Below, one piece after another: positions 22,013 to 32,700 of a DNA stretch of 64,000 nucleotides; position 1 is the first letter of the stretch, and each line of letters starts with the position of its first letter. This stretch comes from Perkinsus olseni. Its lineage: Eukaryota; Perkinsozoa; Perkinsida; Perkinsidae. The stretch lies in the NCBI GenBank assembly GCA_013115135.1, contig JABANP010000009.1, positions 304,196-368,195 of the forward strand, given 5' to 3'. A program made the translations under genes and the position numbers. The notes under the pieces were generated by a model. The model had not been told where the DNA came from, did no database searches, and saw only the letters and a list, made by a program, of their open reading frames with translations.

Positions 22013-22170
22013 TCCTTCGCTATAGTTCCGCTCACAAGCACCGATGAAAACCTCCATTTCGATGCCGGCCTCGGAGACTATGAATCTCAGCATTCTCATC
22101 GAGCTGCCTACAAATATCCGTACCCAAGAGGCTGCCCAGCTCAGGGAACTTCTTGCAGAAAGCTGATGCC
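22013..22170 (-). pseudogene. Truncated mannose-6-phosphate isomerase fragment
   Basis: The minus strand reads FCKKFPELGSLLGTDICRQL then DENA, matching an internal exon of the intact MPI gene at 25.9 kb. It then jumps directly to the last-exon sequence (EAGIEMEVFIGAC, RNYS). In the intact gene these two parts are about 850 bp apart. The junction sits on a shared TCAGC (plus 22087-22091; intact copy 25022-25026 and 25870-25874). The reading frame is broken at the join, so this is a non-functional remnant. Similarity on its left and right fades quickly. Confidence 0.8.
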
Positions 22171-23129
22171 TCGAGGCTACCCAGACAGGATACCGCTTCG
22201 AGGGGTGCGCACTACCGGCCTCTACAGACATTCCTAGCGAGGTTTCAAGCGGACTTGGAAGATATCCAATATCTCTGCGCATTGTACCCTCTTCCAGTTG
22301 ACATATTGTCAAGACTCATCAAGATCGTGGGCTTGTCCCTCTCCTCTTGATATTGACGACGTCCGGGCTTAGAGCCGGATGATGATAATGATGATGATAC
22401 TTCTGGTAGTTCTTGGACTCTCGTCTCCATACATTCAAGTATATTCATTCTGGTGCAATCCCAAGCACTGCTTTCGCGCTACGACGCTTCGCCCGGGTTC
22501 TAGGGAAGGGGTTGGCGTTGAGATACCGTTCCCAGAAGTTAGTATCTGAGTCGAAGTCCGTGGGTTTTGCGTTATTTCTCGATTTTGCATTCTTTGTGCC
22601 CTCACTTCGTTCTCCTACGTCCATGAGGTATCAAGGTTATTGAAATGACTGCTCCAAGACTTGTTGAGTATTTCTGCGATCTTTTCGAAGCCGAATACCT
22701 TCATCGGATCAAACAGGGGGATGCTATCAGAGATCCCCTCGAATCGAGACTGGACGGGGTATTGCGATGTTTGTATACTCGTTTCGCACTGATCACATTC
22801 CGGCATCGAAAATTCGTCTGATGTTCATTGAGATGGCAAATGATCGGCAGTCGTAGTCACACAGATACTGACAACCCGAAAGGTCGGCGCACACACCAGG
22901 CTACAAAATAGACGTTAGAACCTTGCCGTGGTATTCACATTCAACCTGGCTGAGAGCGATTCAAGCCAAAACGAGGAATAGCCCCCCTGGGCGAGCAGGG
23001 ACTTCCGCATTGATCGTGCACTTGAATGCTCGCTAGTTTATCCGGGCGTTTTTTCTATTTTATGGCGAGAGCTTTTGATAGAGCACGAATTCAGGATTTC
23101 CAGAAAACACTCGCTACCTTTGAATTCTT
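22171..23129. other. No supported gene; weak minus-strand ORF at 22615-22806
   Basis: The best frame (22806-22615, beginning MPECDQCETSIQTSQYPVQS) has ordinary composition but no detectable partner exon. The rest is short frames and a GAT-rich microsatellite around 22380-22402. A promoter for the rightward gene at 23130 is expected near the right end. Confidence 0.35.
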
Positions 23130-24021
23130 ATGGTTGCCATCGTTCGCTTTTCCTCCCTTGTGGGGCTTGCCTCGGCCGTAGCTCTACAGAGCGGGGGGCA
23201 GGTACCGGGTAAGGAACGTAGCGGAGGGGTGTCGGGGAAGAAATTGGACGAGGTTGGCTCCGACGAGATTCCGGACGAGGTTGGCTCCGATGAGGTCGAT
23301 GAGGCTCGGGATAAGCTTGAGAAGGAATTCGAGAAGAGAGGAAAAGCGGTGAGGTTTTGCAGTTGCGTAGATTTTCGTTATCAGTGTTCTCTTTTCAGGA
23401 TATATTCGAGGACCCTCAAGGCAAGATGGTCGAAGTAAGTCCACGTTATGCAGCCATAGTGCTTCTTACCTCGGCTTTCAGGTTACCGAGACTCCGTTAT
23501 CGCCGGGATGTTCTTTCGGCTATCAACGTGAAGGTTCTTGGGAGGCGACCTGGCTATTCGCACCGGAGATTACTAGCGCAATGCAGACTTCTACGAGGCC
23601 CAGCTTTTCCATCAGGTTGGTTTCCTTTACGGAGTATCTCCCCAGTTCCTCAAGGTGTGGGCCGCACGTTGACCACCCGCTTTTCAGGTATGGCAGCGAT
23701 GGTCGGGCGATGGTCAGCTACATGACAAATATTTCCCATATAGCTAAGGGCCCCAGTCAAGCCATCGAGGACATGATTCGTGACGTTAACCCCTTCGCTC
23801 ACCTTAAAAATACCATAAAGAATCACCTCAGCCCCAAACCCCGTTGTGCTTCGCTGTTCTATGCAATTATGTCTCATCCCCCACCCGGTGGCTACCCGAA
23901 GGGCTCAGAAGGCTTCAGAATGTTTATGGAAGACAAGCACGAGAAGGGAATTCAGAAGATTAAGGTGTGGAATGAAAGAAAGGCTCAGATTGGGTTCAGA
24001 AAGGCTCCCAAAGGAAAATGA
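23130..24021 (+). CDS. Secreted protein of unknown family (3 exons)
   Basis: Exon 1 (23130-23348) encodes a signal peptide (MVAIVRFSSLVGLASAVALQ) and an acidic segment with repeated DEVGSDE. Intron 23349-23398 is followed by the small exon 2 (23399-23434, DIFEDPQGKMVE). Intron 23435-23481 (47 nt) is followed by exon 3 (23482-24021), which contains TETPLSPGCSFGYQ, VSYMTNISHIAKGPSQAIED and VNPFAHLKNTIKNHLS. Exon 3 ends in a Lys-rich tail (FRKAPKGK). All junctions are phase 0 with GT-AG signals. The protein is about 265 aa and I recognise no domain. A role as a secreted or vacuolar protein is inferred from the leader. Confidence 0.7.
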
Positions 24022-24946
24022 CTCGGTTAGAAACCATGTTTGCACGTGCTCACATACGCTGCAGCTGTTGCTGTTATGCTCGGAAACCTCCGTTAACAGA
24101 GGTTCTGTCGTGTTCAGCTTGGATTCGTAATATCCGCGAACCCGAGGGCAACCCACGCACAGCGAAATCAGCTCTCACCTTCTGTGTGGAGCCATCTAAA
24201 TTACAGCGGAGCGACGGGCAAGGCGACCAAAAAGGCTTCCGGCACCCTCTCGCTGGGTCGCCACCTTGTGCGACAAGCGGCACGATCTCGGGAGGCCATG
24301 ACCTCTTCGAGTTTGTCAACAAGCTGCTAATTCGGGGAAGATCCACACTGGAGTGACTGCGCAGTACCGTGCGAGAATTTTGACCGCAGTTGATAGGAAA
24401 CTCACCAGGAAACGCCGCGTCAGAAGTTCAAACTTTCGCGTTGAATAGCAGGGTTCACATCAACCCTCAGCCCCGCCATTACGTGGATATCACGGAGTAC
24501 GGCGCTGCGCCGTCGGCGCATACCCATTCCTCAATTAGACAAGGATTTTGCATCGATTGTCCGAGGGTTTCCAAAAGCGATTATTTCAATACACTCGACC
24601 TCATCGCCTGCTACGGCGACTCGTCGGAATAAAGAAGCATGGTGATTTGGTCCAAGCGCCATCGCCCTAGCTTCGGTGCCACCCCACCTGGTCTTCCGGA
24701 TTTGGGCTAACTCGACCCTCCGGAGGGGGCACCGGCCGTTTTAGCACTGCTAAGGAGTGCAGACATTCAGGTGATGAGGAATAACTAGGGAGCATATCCG
24801 GCCACTCCCTCCCCGGCGAGCGCTATCGGAAGCCCTCGCAAAGCTCCTCCCTCAAGGAACCTCCGTCTGCACCTTAGCTCGATCATTGAGGACTCAACAG
24901 CTCCCTAGTGTTACGAAGGAGAAAAGGAACGAGACAGCGTGGTGGT
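24022..24946. other. No supported gene
   Basis: Two plus-strand frames (24018-24356 and 24390-24632) and one minus frame (24074-24346) are open but show no domain, signal peptide or exon chain. The region separates two convergent genes (the secreted protein and MPI), so it mainly holds their 3' ends. Confidence 0.4.
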
Positions 24947-26601
24947 CAGTCACTATAGTTGCGGCCACAAGCACCGATAAACACCTCCATTTCGGTGCCG
25001 GCCTCCGGAACGATAGAAATCTCAGCTCCCGCGCGGATGGCAACCTGAATATACAAAAATCCGAACATTTTCGAGACACCACTGAAGATAACATACCACT
25101 TCCCCTTGTGCCACGGACATGCCATTGATAGTCCCTTTGCCGCTGATGATGATACCCATCGACATGCACTGTTGCGACGGGACTAGCTGCCCTTCACCAG
25201 CAGCATCCACCTGATGTGAGAACGCCCGGTCAATGACTCCCAGCCACCCCTTGGTAGTGACCGACCTTCACGACCTCGAAGTCGTCAATGTCGTCAGGTG
25301 CATAAGTACTAGCCTCACACGCAGCGCCACACTTCACGTGAGTGGGTCTCAGAATGCTTGCTGGTCGACTCTCGAAAACAAGCGACTTTAGAAGGACCTA
25401 CGCAGAGCCCATCAGCTGAACACGATTGGACCACGAGAAGCCTGACCTCGACATCCTTGTACTTCGGGGTGAGGCCTCCCCTGATGACATTATCGCTGCA
25501 TGCCATGCACTCCATAATATCTCCTGACACGTACGCATGAGGGGTGTTGGCCTTCAAGTAGAGGCACTGGCCAGGGACCTGAACTCGGGCGGTTATTCGA
25601 AAGAACGATCGCCGAAGGCTCACCATGTGGACGATATTGAGGAAGAAAACGGAGAGAACACCAACGTCTCCGCCGGGGAACTGACGGTCCAACTCGACGG
25701 CAGAGGGAATGGGCTTCGTCGCCCGCATCAGGTGCCCGTGAGACTATCGCTGTGATGGCTTCTGCCACGGCTTTACCTGACGCTCTCGAAGTGCGCAACT
25801 CGGGTATCGCTACGGTGAGGATTACCGTCGGCCCTCATGAGGGTGGAATAAGCGTTCTTCAAGGCTCCATCAGCATTCTCATCGAGCTGCTTGCAAATAT
25901 CCGCACCCAAGAGGCTGCCCAACTCGGGGAACTTCTTGCAAAAGGCTGATATCTCCGAAACTGGCCTGAGAGGGCACCGCACTCCGAGAAGGAAGTCGGC
26001 GAGTAGCGGGAGGCTCACCTGAAGCCGCACATGCCCACAAAGTCGGTCAGGGCGACAGCGATTTCCGGTTTGTGATTTAGGGTCCTTGTACAAGTCCGGG
26101 CGATCATGGTGGAGCTTTTGGGCTAAGGCCTTGTCGGGGTGGGACTGGATAGACAATGCCAACCGAATGGACAAGACCTGATGGAAGACAGGTTCGAGAG
26201 ACCTCCCCCAGGGAGGCGGTTACCTTGAAAAGGTAAGGCAACTGCTTGACGCTGCCGAGGAACTCCTTGCCCTCTGTTGTGGCTAGCCAGGCATGGATGG
26301 TCTCACCACCGTCAGCCATGTGACATACACCATTGGGATGATCACCCATCCACAGCTCAGCATACGGCTTGCTCTCGTCAATCTTGAAGCTGCCAGTATG
26401 ATCTGTGGCGAAGAGCGCGATACCACCCCCTCGAGAACAGAGACACCCGACGGGAAATCACCGATGCCCCTCCTCACTACCTCCCTCCTTAGCCAGCAGC
26501 GCTACTTTGCTTGTCGAGCCCATTTTACCCCAGGCATAGTTCTGAATGGCCGGCTCCACAAGACGCAGGGTAGACGAGGACGATGATGACTGGGCACTCA
26601 T
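24947..26601 (-). CDS. MPI: Mannose-6-phosphate isomerase (type I PMI)
   Basis: MPI interconverts fructose-6-P and mannose-6-P, feeding GDP-mannose for glycans; it is a cytosolic zinc enzyme. The start is ATG 26601 (MSAQSSSSSSTLRLVEPAIQ then NYAWG). An intron with donor GTAGTGAG leads to ALFATDHTGSFKIDESKPYA and ELWMGDHPNG. The zinc-site segment VLSIQSHPDKALAQKLH is intact. After LYKDP one extra A in the run at 26076-26078 shifts the frame, and without it NHKPEIAVALTDFVGMCGF follows. Later exons give FCKKFPELGSLLGADICKQL, the cupin core FPGGDVGVLSVFFLN, ANTPHAYVSGDIMECMACSD and NVIRGGLTPKYKDV. The last exon is VAIRAGAEISIVPEAGTEME to NYSD, stop at 24949. A partial copy lies 3 kb away at 22.0 kb. 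Identity is secure. Confidence 0.92.
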
Positions 26602-26944
26602 TATATAGGAAGAATGAACTTATCTAATCCGCGGAGCTCAGTGAGATTGCGCTCACTGTCAGGTCTTCGGGATCCCGACGCCTTCAAATCTGCACGCCCT
26701 CAAGAGGAGTGCGCTGTTCTGCGTCGGGCGGAATCCGTCCCCAACTTTCCTATCGCGGGCGGCTCGCGAAACCACAGCAGAAATAGGAGGCAACTCCATC
26801 AGACCATAGTCGAAGTCATCTTGTCCGAGATACGGGACAAACCACACAACGCACACCATATGCACTCCCCACAAGTGAGCCGGGCACACGACACCTTCAA
26901 GTCCTCGAGAAACATGAATATCGGAAACATTTGAAAGCATGCAT
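26602..26944. other. Intergenic, upstream of MPI
   Basis: No supported gene. A minus-strand frame (26659-27057) crosses the region without any recognised pattern. The promoter of MPI should lie near 26602-26700. Confidence 0.35.
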
Positions 26945-27257
26945 TCAAGCTTCGATACGCTGTACAGCTCCCTCCCCCGAACCGAGCCGATCCATAATGG
27001 GCATGCCGAGAGCTGCTCGTGAACCCTCATCCTCAGGCAGATAAACCCTGACGCCATCTTGCTGTGCTTGGGCCTCTAGCAAGCTGTACCGTCCAGCTGA
27101 GACAAGGCGTCACCATCAGAAAACTTCTCGTACACAGAGACTTTAAGTCTGCGTATTCCTCGGAGAAATGGTAGCGAGGAGAACTAGATAGACGAGGGCG
27201 AGACCTCGTGCTGCCGTTCTGACACCTACTCAGAATCTGTCCTACAGACGTGCTCAT
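26945..27257 (-). CDS. Possible small protein of unknown function
   Basis: A minus-strand start at 27257 (MSTSVGQILSRCQNGSTRSR) leads to YHFSEEYADLK. Downstream in another frame are VYEKFSDGDALSQLDG and then LEAQAQQDGVRVYLPEDEGS to GEGAVQRIEA with a TGA at 26945-26947. The pieces read as natural protein but need one intron and probably one single-base correction to join. At about 100 aa it would sit 40 bp after the end of the Obg gene on the same strand. It has no recognised domain and could instead be part of a longer 3' UTR. Confidence 0.3.
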
Positions 27258-27297
27258 AAATCGGGCTACTTCTCCGAGCTAACGGCGGTCACTTCGA

Positions 27298-29668
27298 CTA
27301 GTCTGGTTCGTATGAGCCATCACTACTACATGCATAGAACTCTTCAGTGATCTGCCGCACTTCCTCGGTGGAAGGCGCTATCAGACGCTGGATGGGGATC
27401 TGCCGTTCTCGGAAGCTGGGCACCAGGGCATCGGGGTACAGCTGTGTCCGGATCTCGTCCTGAAGGCTGCAGCTGAGGCTCCCGAGTAGCCAGGTGAGCA
27501 TTACAACAAGCCGTTTTGATTCCAAGGCCGAAGCGGGCGCTCGTACCGATGACAACAACCTCAGGGAAGCGAGCTCGGAGACGAAAATAGAGCGAGTCCA
27601 GGTGGAAGAGGGAATCCCTGAGGAACACCAGTACGGAGCCTTCGGGTGTATCGTAGTGAGAGGTCCCATTGCCGGAAAGCAGCCCCGGGGAAAAGAGGAA
27701 ACGACCAAGCCGCAGAGCGCTGCTGCTTAGCCGGAAAGAGCGTGCTTACAGCTCCTGTTGCTCTTCAAGTGAGCGGAGCACACAATCGCTGTCCCCGTAC
27801 TACTTGTGCAGCATATCACACATAGTGGCACAGACTATCCACTTCCTCTGTTCGTTCCAGGCGGTATCATGCTTCATCACCTCGTTATACACAACCTCAA
27901 AGTCCTTCAGGGGATCTTCGGACGTCCCCACCACATCTCGACCTACCACGGTAGAGCTCGACGTAAGCAGAACTTGCGAGGACCATCTCCGAGACCCGAC
28001 CGAGAGCAACACTGTGCGCGCCGAAACGATCAATGGATGGCATCGGGGAAGGCAGAGATTGAGCCCAACAGGAGACTGCCTAGGCTCACCCTTGCCCATC
28101 TTGATAACGTAGACCAGCAGCTTAGCTCGATACATATGCCGCAGTACTCGCAGGCCTCGAAGTCTATCCTCGGCCGCCCCCTCAGTGATGCCAGGCAAGT
28201 CCGTGAGCTTGATATTCACACCGTCACGGAATCGAATGACCTGTGGTTGGACTCCTCGACCGGCGCTTGGTAGAGCAGCACTACTCCCGTGTGTGGTCGT
28301 GTTGTTGAATATTCCTCCGGTCCAATCCTAGTCATCATTCGGCACACTGAGGAGGCGATGGAGCTCTTACCGCTGTTCGGCTTGCCCAACTGACGGCAAG
28401 GGAAAGTGTAGTAGCCGGGCCAGCGACAGCAGCAGCGCGTACCAGCGCGACATCGGTAACCAGCCTGAGCTCCAGCTCGAGCTTTCTGCCCTCCCCAGGC
28501 GCCCCCATACGACCGTCGTGCTTCTTGAAGCTGCTGTAGCCCACTCCTGAAACCACCGCCCTGACCACCCCACACCTCCGCAAGGCCCCGCAAGACCTCC
28601 CTTGCCGCCCTTGCATATTCGAATCATCTCCTTATCGGCGAGGAACTGGTAGAGGAACCTGATGGATACACAGACCAGCCATCTGTCAGGAAAGGGCAGC
28701 CTACCGAGACCGATGGACGCTGCGATTGGCATCGGACTTGTGGCCAGTCTTGACTCGCTCCCTGACGATCGTTCCGGGAGGGACATAGATAGTGCAGTCG
28801 TCACCGTGGATGCCTACCAACACATCCACGGACTTTACTGGTGGGAAATGAACCAGATGGCTGTTACCTCTGCCGTGTGGATTCACTTGCCCTCCATTGC
28901 CCCCGTTCTTGGCGTGAACCTATATCACACTCGATAGCACTCAGTACAATCCCCTCCCCACGACCTACCTCCTGCTTCACGCTGAGGAGGCTATCTATCT
29001 GGTCGGTGCAGCGCATGAAGACATGTCCGCCATGGCCGCCGTACCCTGGGCCCTTGAAGCCATACGTCCTGAATAAAACCAGTGATGCGGTTGATACATA
29101 GCAAGGGTGGCGTTCGAGCCCCGCCAAAGGCAATGAATCGGTGCGAGGGCTCACCTCTTAGTCTTGGGTTTAGGGTCCCCTCCCCGGCCAGCCCGGACAT
29201 TCACCCACATCCGATCGACGAAGGGAACGTTGTGTCTGACGAAAGCGGCCTCAGTGAAGGAGAAGCTCGCCACACTGACCTCGGGAAGGACTCCATATCA
29301 GCCTTCTCCGTCACTGTCTCCAGCACACCATCGCCGGCAGCTCCCTCCAGGGATGAGGGCGCCGAGGACAGGTCCCAAGTATTACCTGCCGAGCCCCTAG
29401 TCAGGTCTACCGCTGCCACGAGACGTCCCCTACCTGCCTCCAAAGTGAATACCTCCCCCGTGTGAGAGACCGGCCGATCGACGAACTCTGGCTCATAACC
29501 ATCACCACCGTTCTCCGCAGCATCAGCAGCGTAGAGGTCGGCCAGATTTACCACACCGCCCTTCGCGGATTCCTCCGTACAAAACCGCCGCTGCAGCTGT
29601 ATACAGCATGTAAACGCACGTCGGGGGAGGTGGTCAAGATTCCGGGCCAAGGCCCTCAACCGAATCAT
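27298..29668 (-). CDS. Obg-family GTPase, probably organellar
   Basis: Obg/MTG2 GTPases act in late large-ribosomal-subunit assembly. The N terminus (MIRLRALARNLDHLPRRAFT, then RRFCTEES) resembles a mitochondrial or plastid presequence. The glycine-rich Obg fold follows in pieces: VNVRAGRGGDPK, FKGPGYGGHGGHVFMRCTD, AKNGGNGGQ, DDCTIYVPPGTIVRE, GGKGGLAG and LELELRLVTDVAL. The G domain has G1 GKPNSGKSS, then RFRDGVNIKLTDLPGITEGA (G3 DLPG) and YVIKMGK. The G4 region WIVCATMCDMLHK lacks the usual Lys, and G5 is GTSARFGLGIK. An intron of about 180 nt follows HK. A one-base loss near 28241-28250 and a shift at a GGGG run near 28570 interrupt the frame. The gene ends SYEPD, stop at 27298. Confidence 0.88.
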
Positions 29669-29765
29669 CGACTGTGAGTGGCACTCGCCGTCGTCAGCAT
29701 CCCCACTGGAAACACAAGTCTCGTACGGTTGAAAGAGACATGGGACTTCATGAGCTCATCGCATG

Positions 29766-32700
29766 CTAGGACGCAGCGGACTTTCTCGATTTCTCTTCTC
29801 GGCGCTGCCGTGCTCGCTTCTCCTTTCGTCGTACTGCTGCCTCGTCGTCCATCAATCTGCCCTCCAACCATGACCTACAGGTAGGGCCACACAGCAGTAC
29901 CATCTCATTCGGACCGCTCTCTGCGGGAGTTGAATCGACCCATTCCCAGCTGAGAGGCTTACCGTGCAAACTCCGACCTCATCGAGGGGTCCAAGTACCC
30001 CAAGTCCCCACTCGATACATTGGTAACCTGATACTTCGCTCGCTTCCCCGACCCGCCGGTTTTAGGAGGCGAGTCCATATCCAGCCGCCACACGCACGTG
30101 CACAAAAATATCAGTGACAACGTCGTCAAGATGACCGCTCCTGCAAAGTACAGCTTCGCTCCGCTAGAGTCCAACCCGAGCGGCACCAGTGGGCACAACA
30201 CCCTATACCGCCCATCGCCATCGCACAGCTTCACATAGACGGGCCCTAGAGGATGCGACCGATCCACCGTGTCGAAGAAGTCGTTTCTATACAGCAGAGA
30301 ATTGGTGTCTTGAAGGAGGGCTTGCAGGAGACGGTACAGCCCCATAGGGGAGCGCTCCCTCTCATCGTAGTGGACTTGCACCACCCTCTCCGGAGCAGGC
30401 TTCAACACGACACTCACCACCACACGGTCAGCCTCCATAGGCGTGGAGCCCCGAGAAATGAGTTCCATCTGGAACCTGGTCGGGTCCGTGTCGAGGATGT
30501 CCGCCAGCTCATACGTAAAGCGGTAATTGAAGTAGTCCCGGGCCGGATCATCGGCCGAGAGATTGTAGAGCCTCTTGCTGTCAGCAGCCGGGTACTTCAT
30601 GCGTATCGTCACCATCACCGCCTGCTCCTCTTCCTCCAGCGGTGTGATCGCCACCAAACCAGAGTCCGGAAAGGCCATCGACTCTTCCGCCCGACACTCG
30701 CCCGCTACAGGAACGGTACGACTCGGACAGTGCTTCAAGCAGGTTCCTTGGACCATCACATGCGGGGCCTCGCAGCTGGGCCGCACCACAATACGGCCGA
30801 CGTCGAAAACCTCTCCAAAGTGAACGACACATATTCTAAAGTGGCCCGTCTCCGTTGCTCGGACATTGGCGAAGCTGAGCTGTGTCTTGGCCTCGTCCAC
30901 TGTAGGGGCCTCTGGGATGGACCACGCCTGCAGGAAAGGAGCATCATCAACTACTACTGATACTACCATCACGAACTACACTCTATGAACTGCACTGATG
31001 GCGAGCGCGGTGCCCATCAGAGCATACTAATATTTCACTGAGCGCTACTAGTAATTCGAGGAGCCACAGAGTTATCGGTTCAGTTCACACTCCAACCTGA
31101 CGATGCACGAACCTGAGACATCCGGGACTCCACATCAGCAGTGCATTCATCGTCCTCTCTGATGACCACCACTCGATCATCGTCATATAAATTGAATCCA
31201 GACACGGTAAGGTCCGCGGCCTCCTCGTAAAGTGATGGACAGACGCAGCGGTCCAGCTCACGCTGGCTACAGGGATCCGTTATCCAAGGGTCACACATGG
31301 GCTCCGAGAGACACCGTCTGTTCACGTTCGTGCTGTACTTTGGCCTCGTTTATCATATGGTACCTCAGCCGCGAGAAAGAGTCACCTCAGGAAATCGAGC
31401 ACCGCGTCAACACGCAAGAAACCAAACGAGTTCCATCTAGCCTCCCCGAATGCATCGTGTCTATCACTGCTACACAGAAAGCCCATTCCTCCCCTCGGAA
31501 AGTAGACGTCGACTAACTCTCATACGCCAAGGCCTGTTAGCTATCCTCCTGTTGCGCATCGTGATGGAGGCTATCGAGACGCACTGATAAGGAAGGACTC
31601 ACCTTATGCCTCGCTCGAATTGATACACACAGTACTGCTGCTCATCATACGGTCCATCGCCCCACCAACGGGGAGTCCTTCACCGGTTCCTCCAAGATGT
31701 TGCCCACCGATCTTATCGTCAGCCTGGGGTCGTTCTTATACAGACTTCTAGGCAGGATGAAGCCTTGACTCTCTTCAATTTGGAACTCCAATTCGCTGAA
31801 CTCCGCCAAGGACTCCCCCGGGCGCGATCGGCAGGGTGAGTTCCATAGCATCCTGGTCCCACAGAGCTGTCGCGTCCTCAATCATGTGGGCATCCCTCCC
31901 TGTAAGATAGATGCTCCTCGTGTTACGATCGATGTTGCGGAAGTCCAACAGTTTTATGATGATCGGGCTGTCCTCGGCTATGCTGACCGTAGGGACCAGG
32001 GTGACCGTCATCCGGAACGTCCGCAGCGCTTCCTCGTGGCTCGTATCTGGCGTCCGATGATCATACCGCACGCTGTAGAATACACTGCTGTGGTTGAGCT
32101 TATGTAGACGACGACGAAGTGACAAGTTCACTAATAGACGACCAATAACGGTACACGAAAGGGATTCAGTGCTACGGCTCGGGACGGAGAATGTTGCTGG
32201 TTGAAAATGATACATGAAGTTAGATCATCCGGTAAAAACTTACGCGTTGCTTCAGAGCCACTGAGAGATATTAACGCGGACGAGCGACCGCATTCGGCTA
32301 CTGCCACGCTGACTCACACAAACTTGGAGACATCAAAGGTTCGCGGCACCACCATCGGGCTGAGCTTGATCCTTTCGAGGAATATCATCTGCCCGCTCAC
32401 GACCTCAATAGTGAGCCTCTCGTCATTCTGCGACATCCTCGGAGGCAACCTGATGAAGTCGTCCTTCATGCAAGCGTTCTCTCACCGCTCACCGGAAGGC
32501 TGCGATGTCCGCGTCCAGTCTGACCACAGTAGAGGCATCGTTAGGCACCCTCTGGCCAGGCGACACTTCCAGGTCCAACGTCTCGCTGGTGGCGTCCCAA
32601 GTACCTGACGTTCAGTCAAACTCGACTGGCTCGGAGCAGGATTCCTAAGGAAAAGCTGCTACGACAACCAAGGTAGCCGGATCCTCAATGCTAAGATACC

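Noticed and set aside
27640..27815. In-frame TAG after the Obg G4 region, suggesting an early stop
   Set aside because: A GT donor at AA|GTAGTACG and an acceptor at CCTCAG give a direct in-frame join to DSLFHLDSLYFRLRARFPEV, which matches the expected Obg sequence, so the TAG is intronic.
29105..29130. tRNA T-loop-like string GGCGTTCGAGCCCCGCC
   Set aside because: It lies within the Obg glycine-rich coding region, and no acceptor, D or anticodon arms can be built around it.
30253..30960. 235-codon plus-strand ORF
   Set aside because: It lies opposite the C-terminal extracellular exon of the giant membrane protein, is Arg/His-rich and has no domain; it is an antisense shadow.
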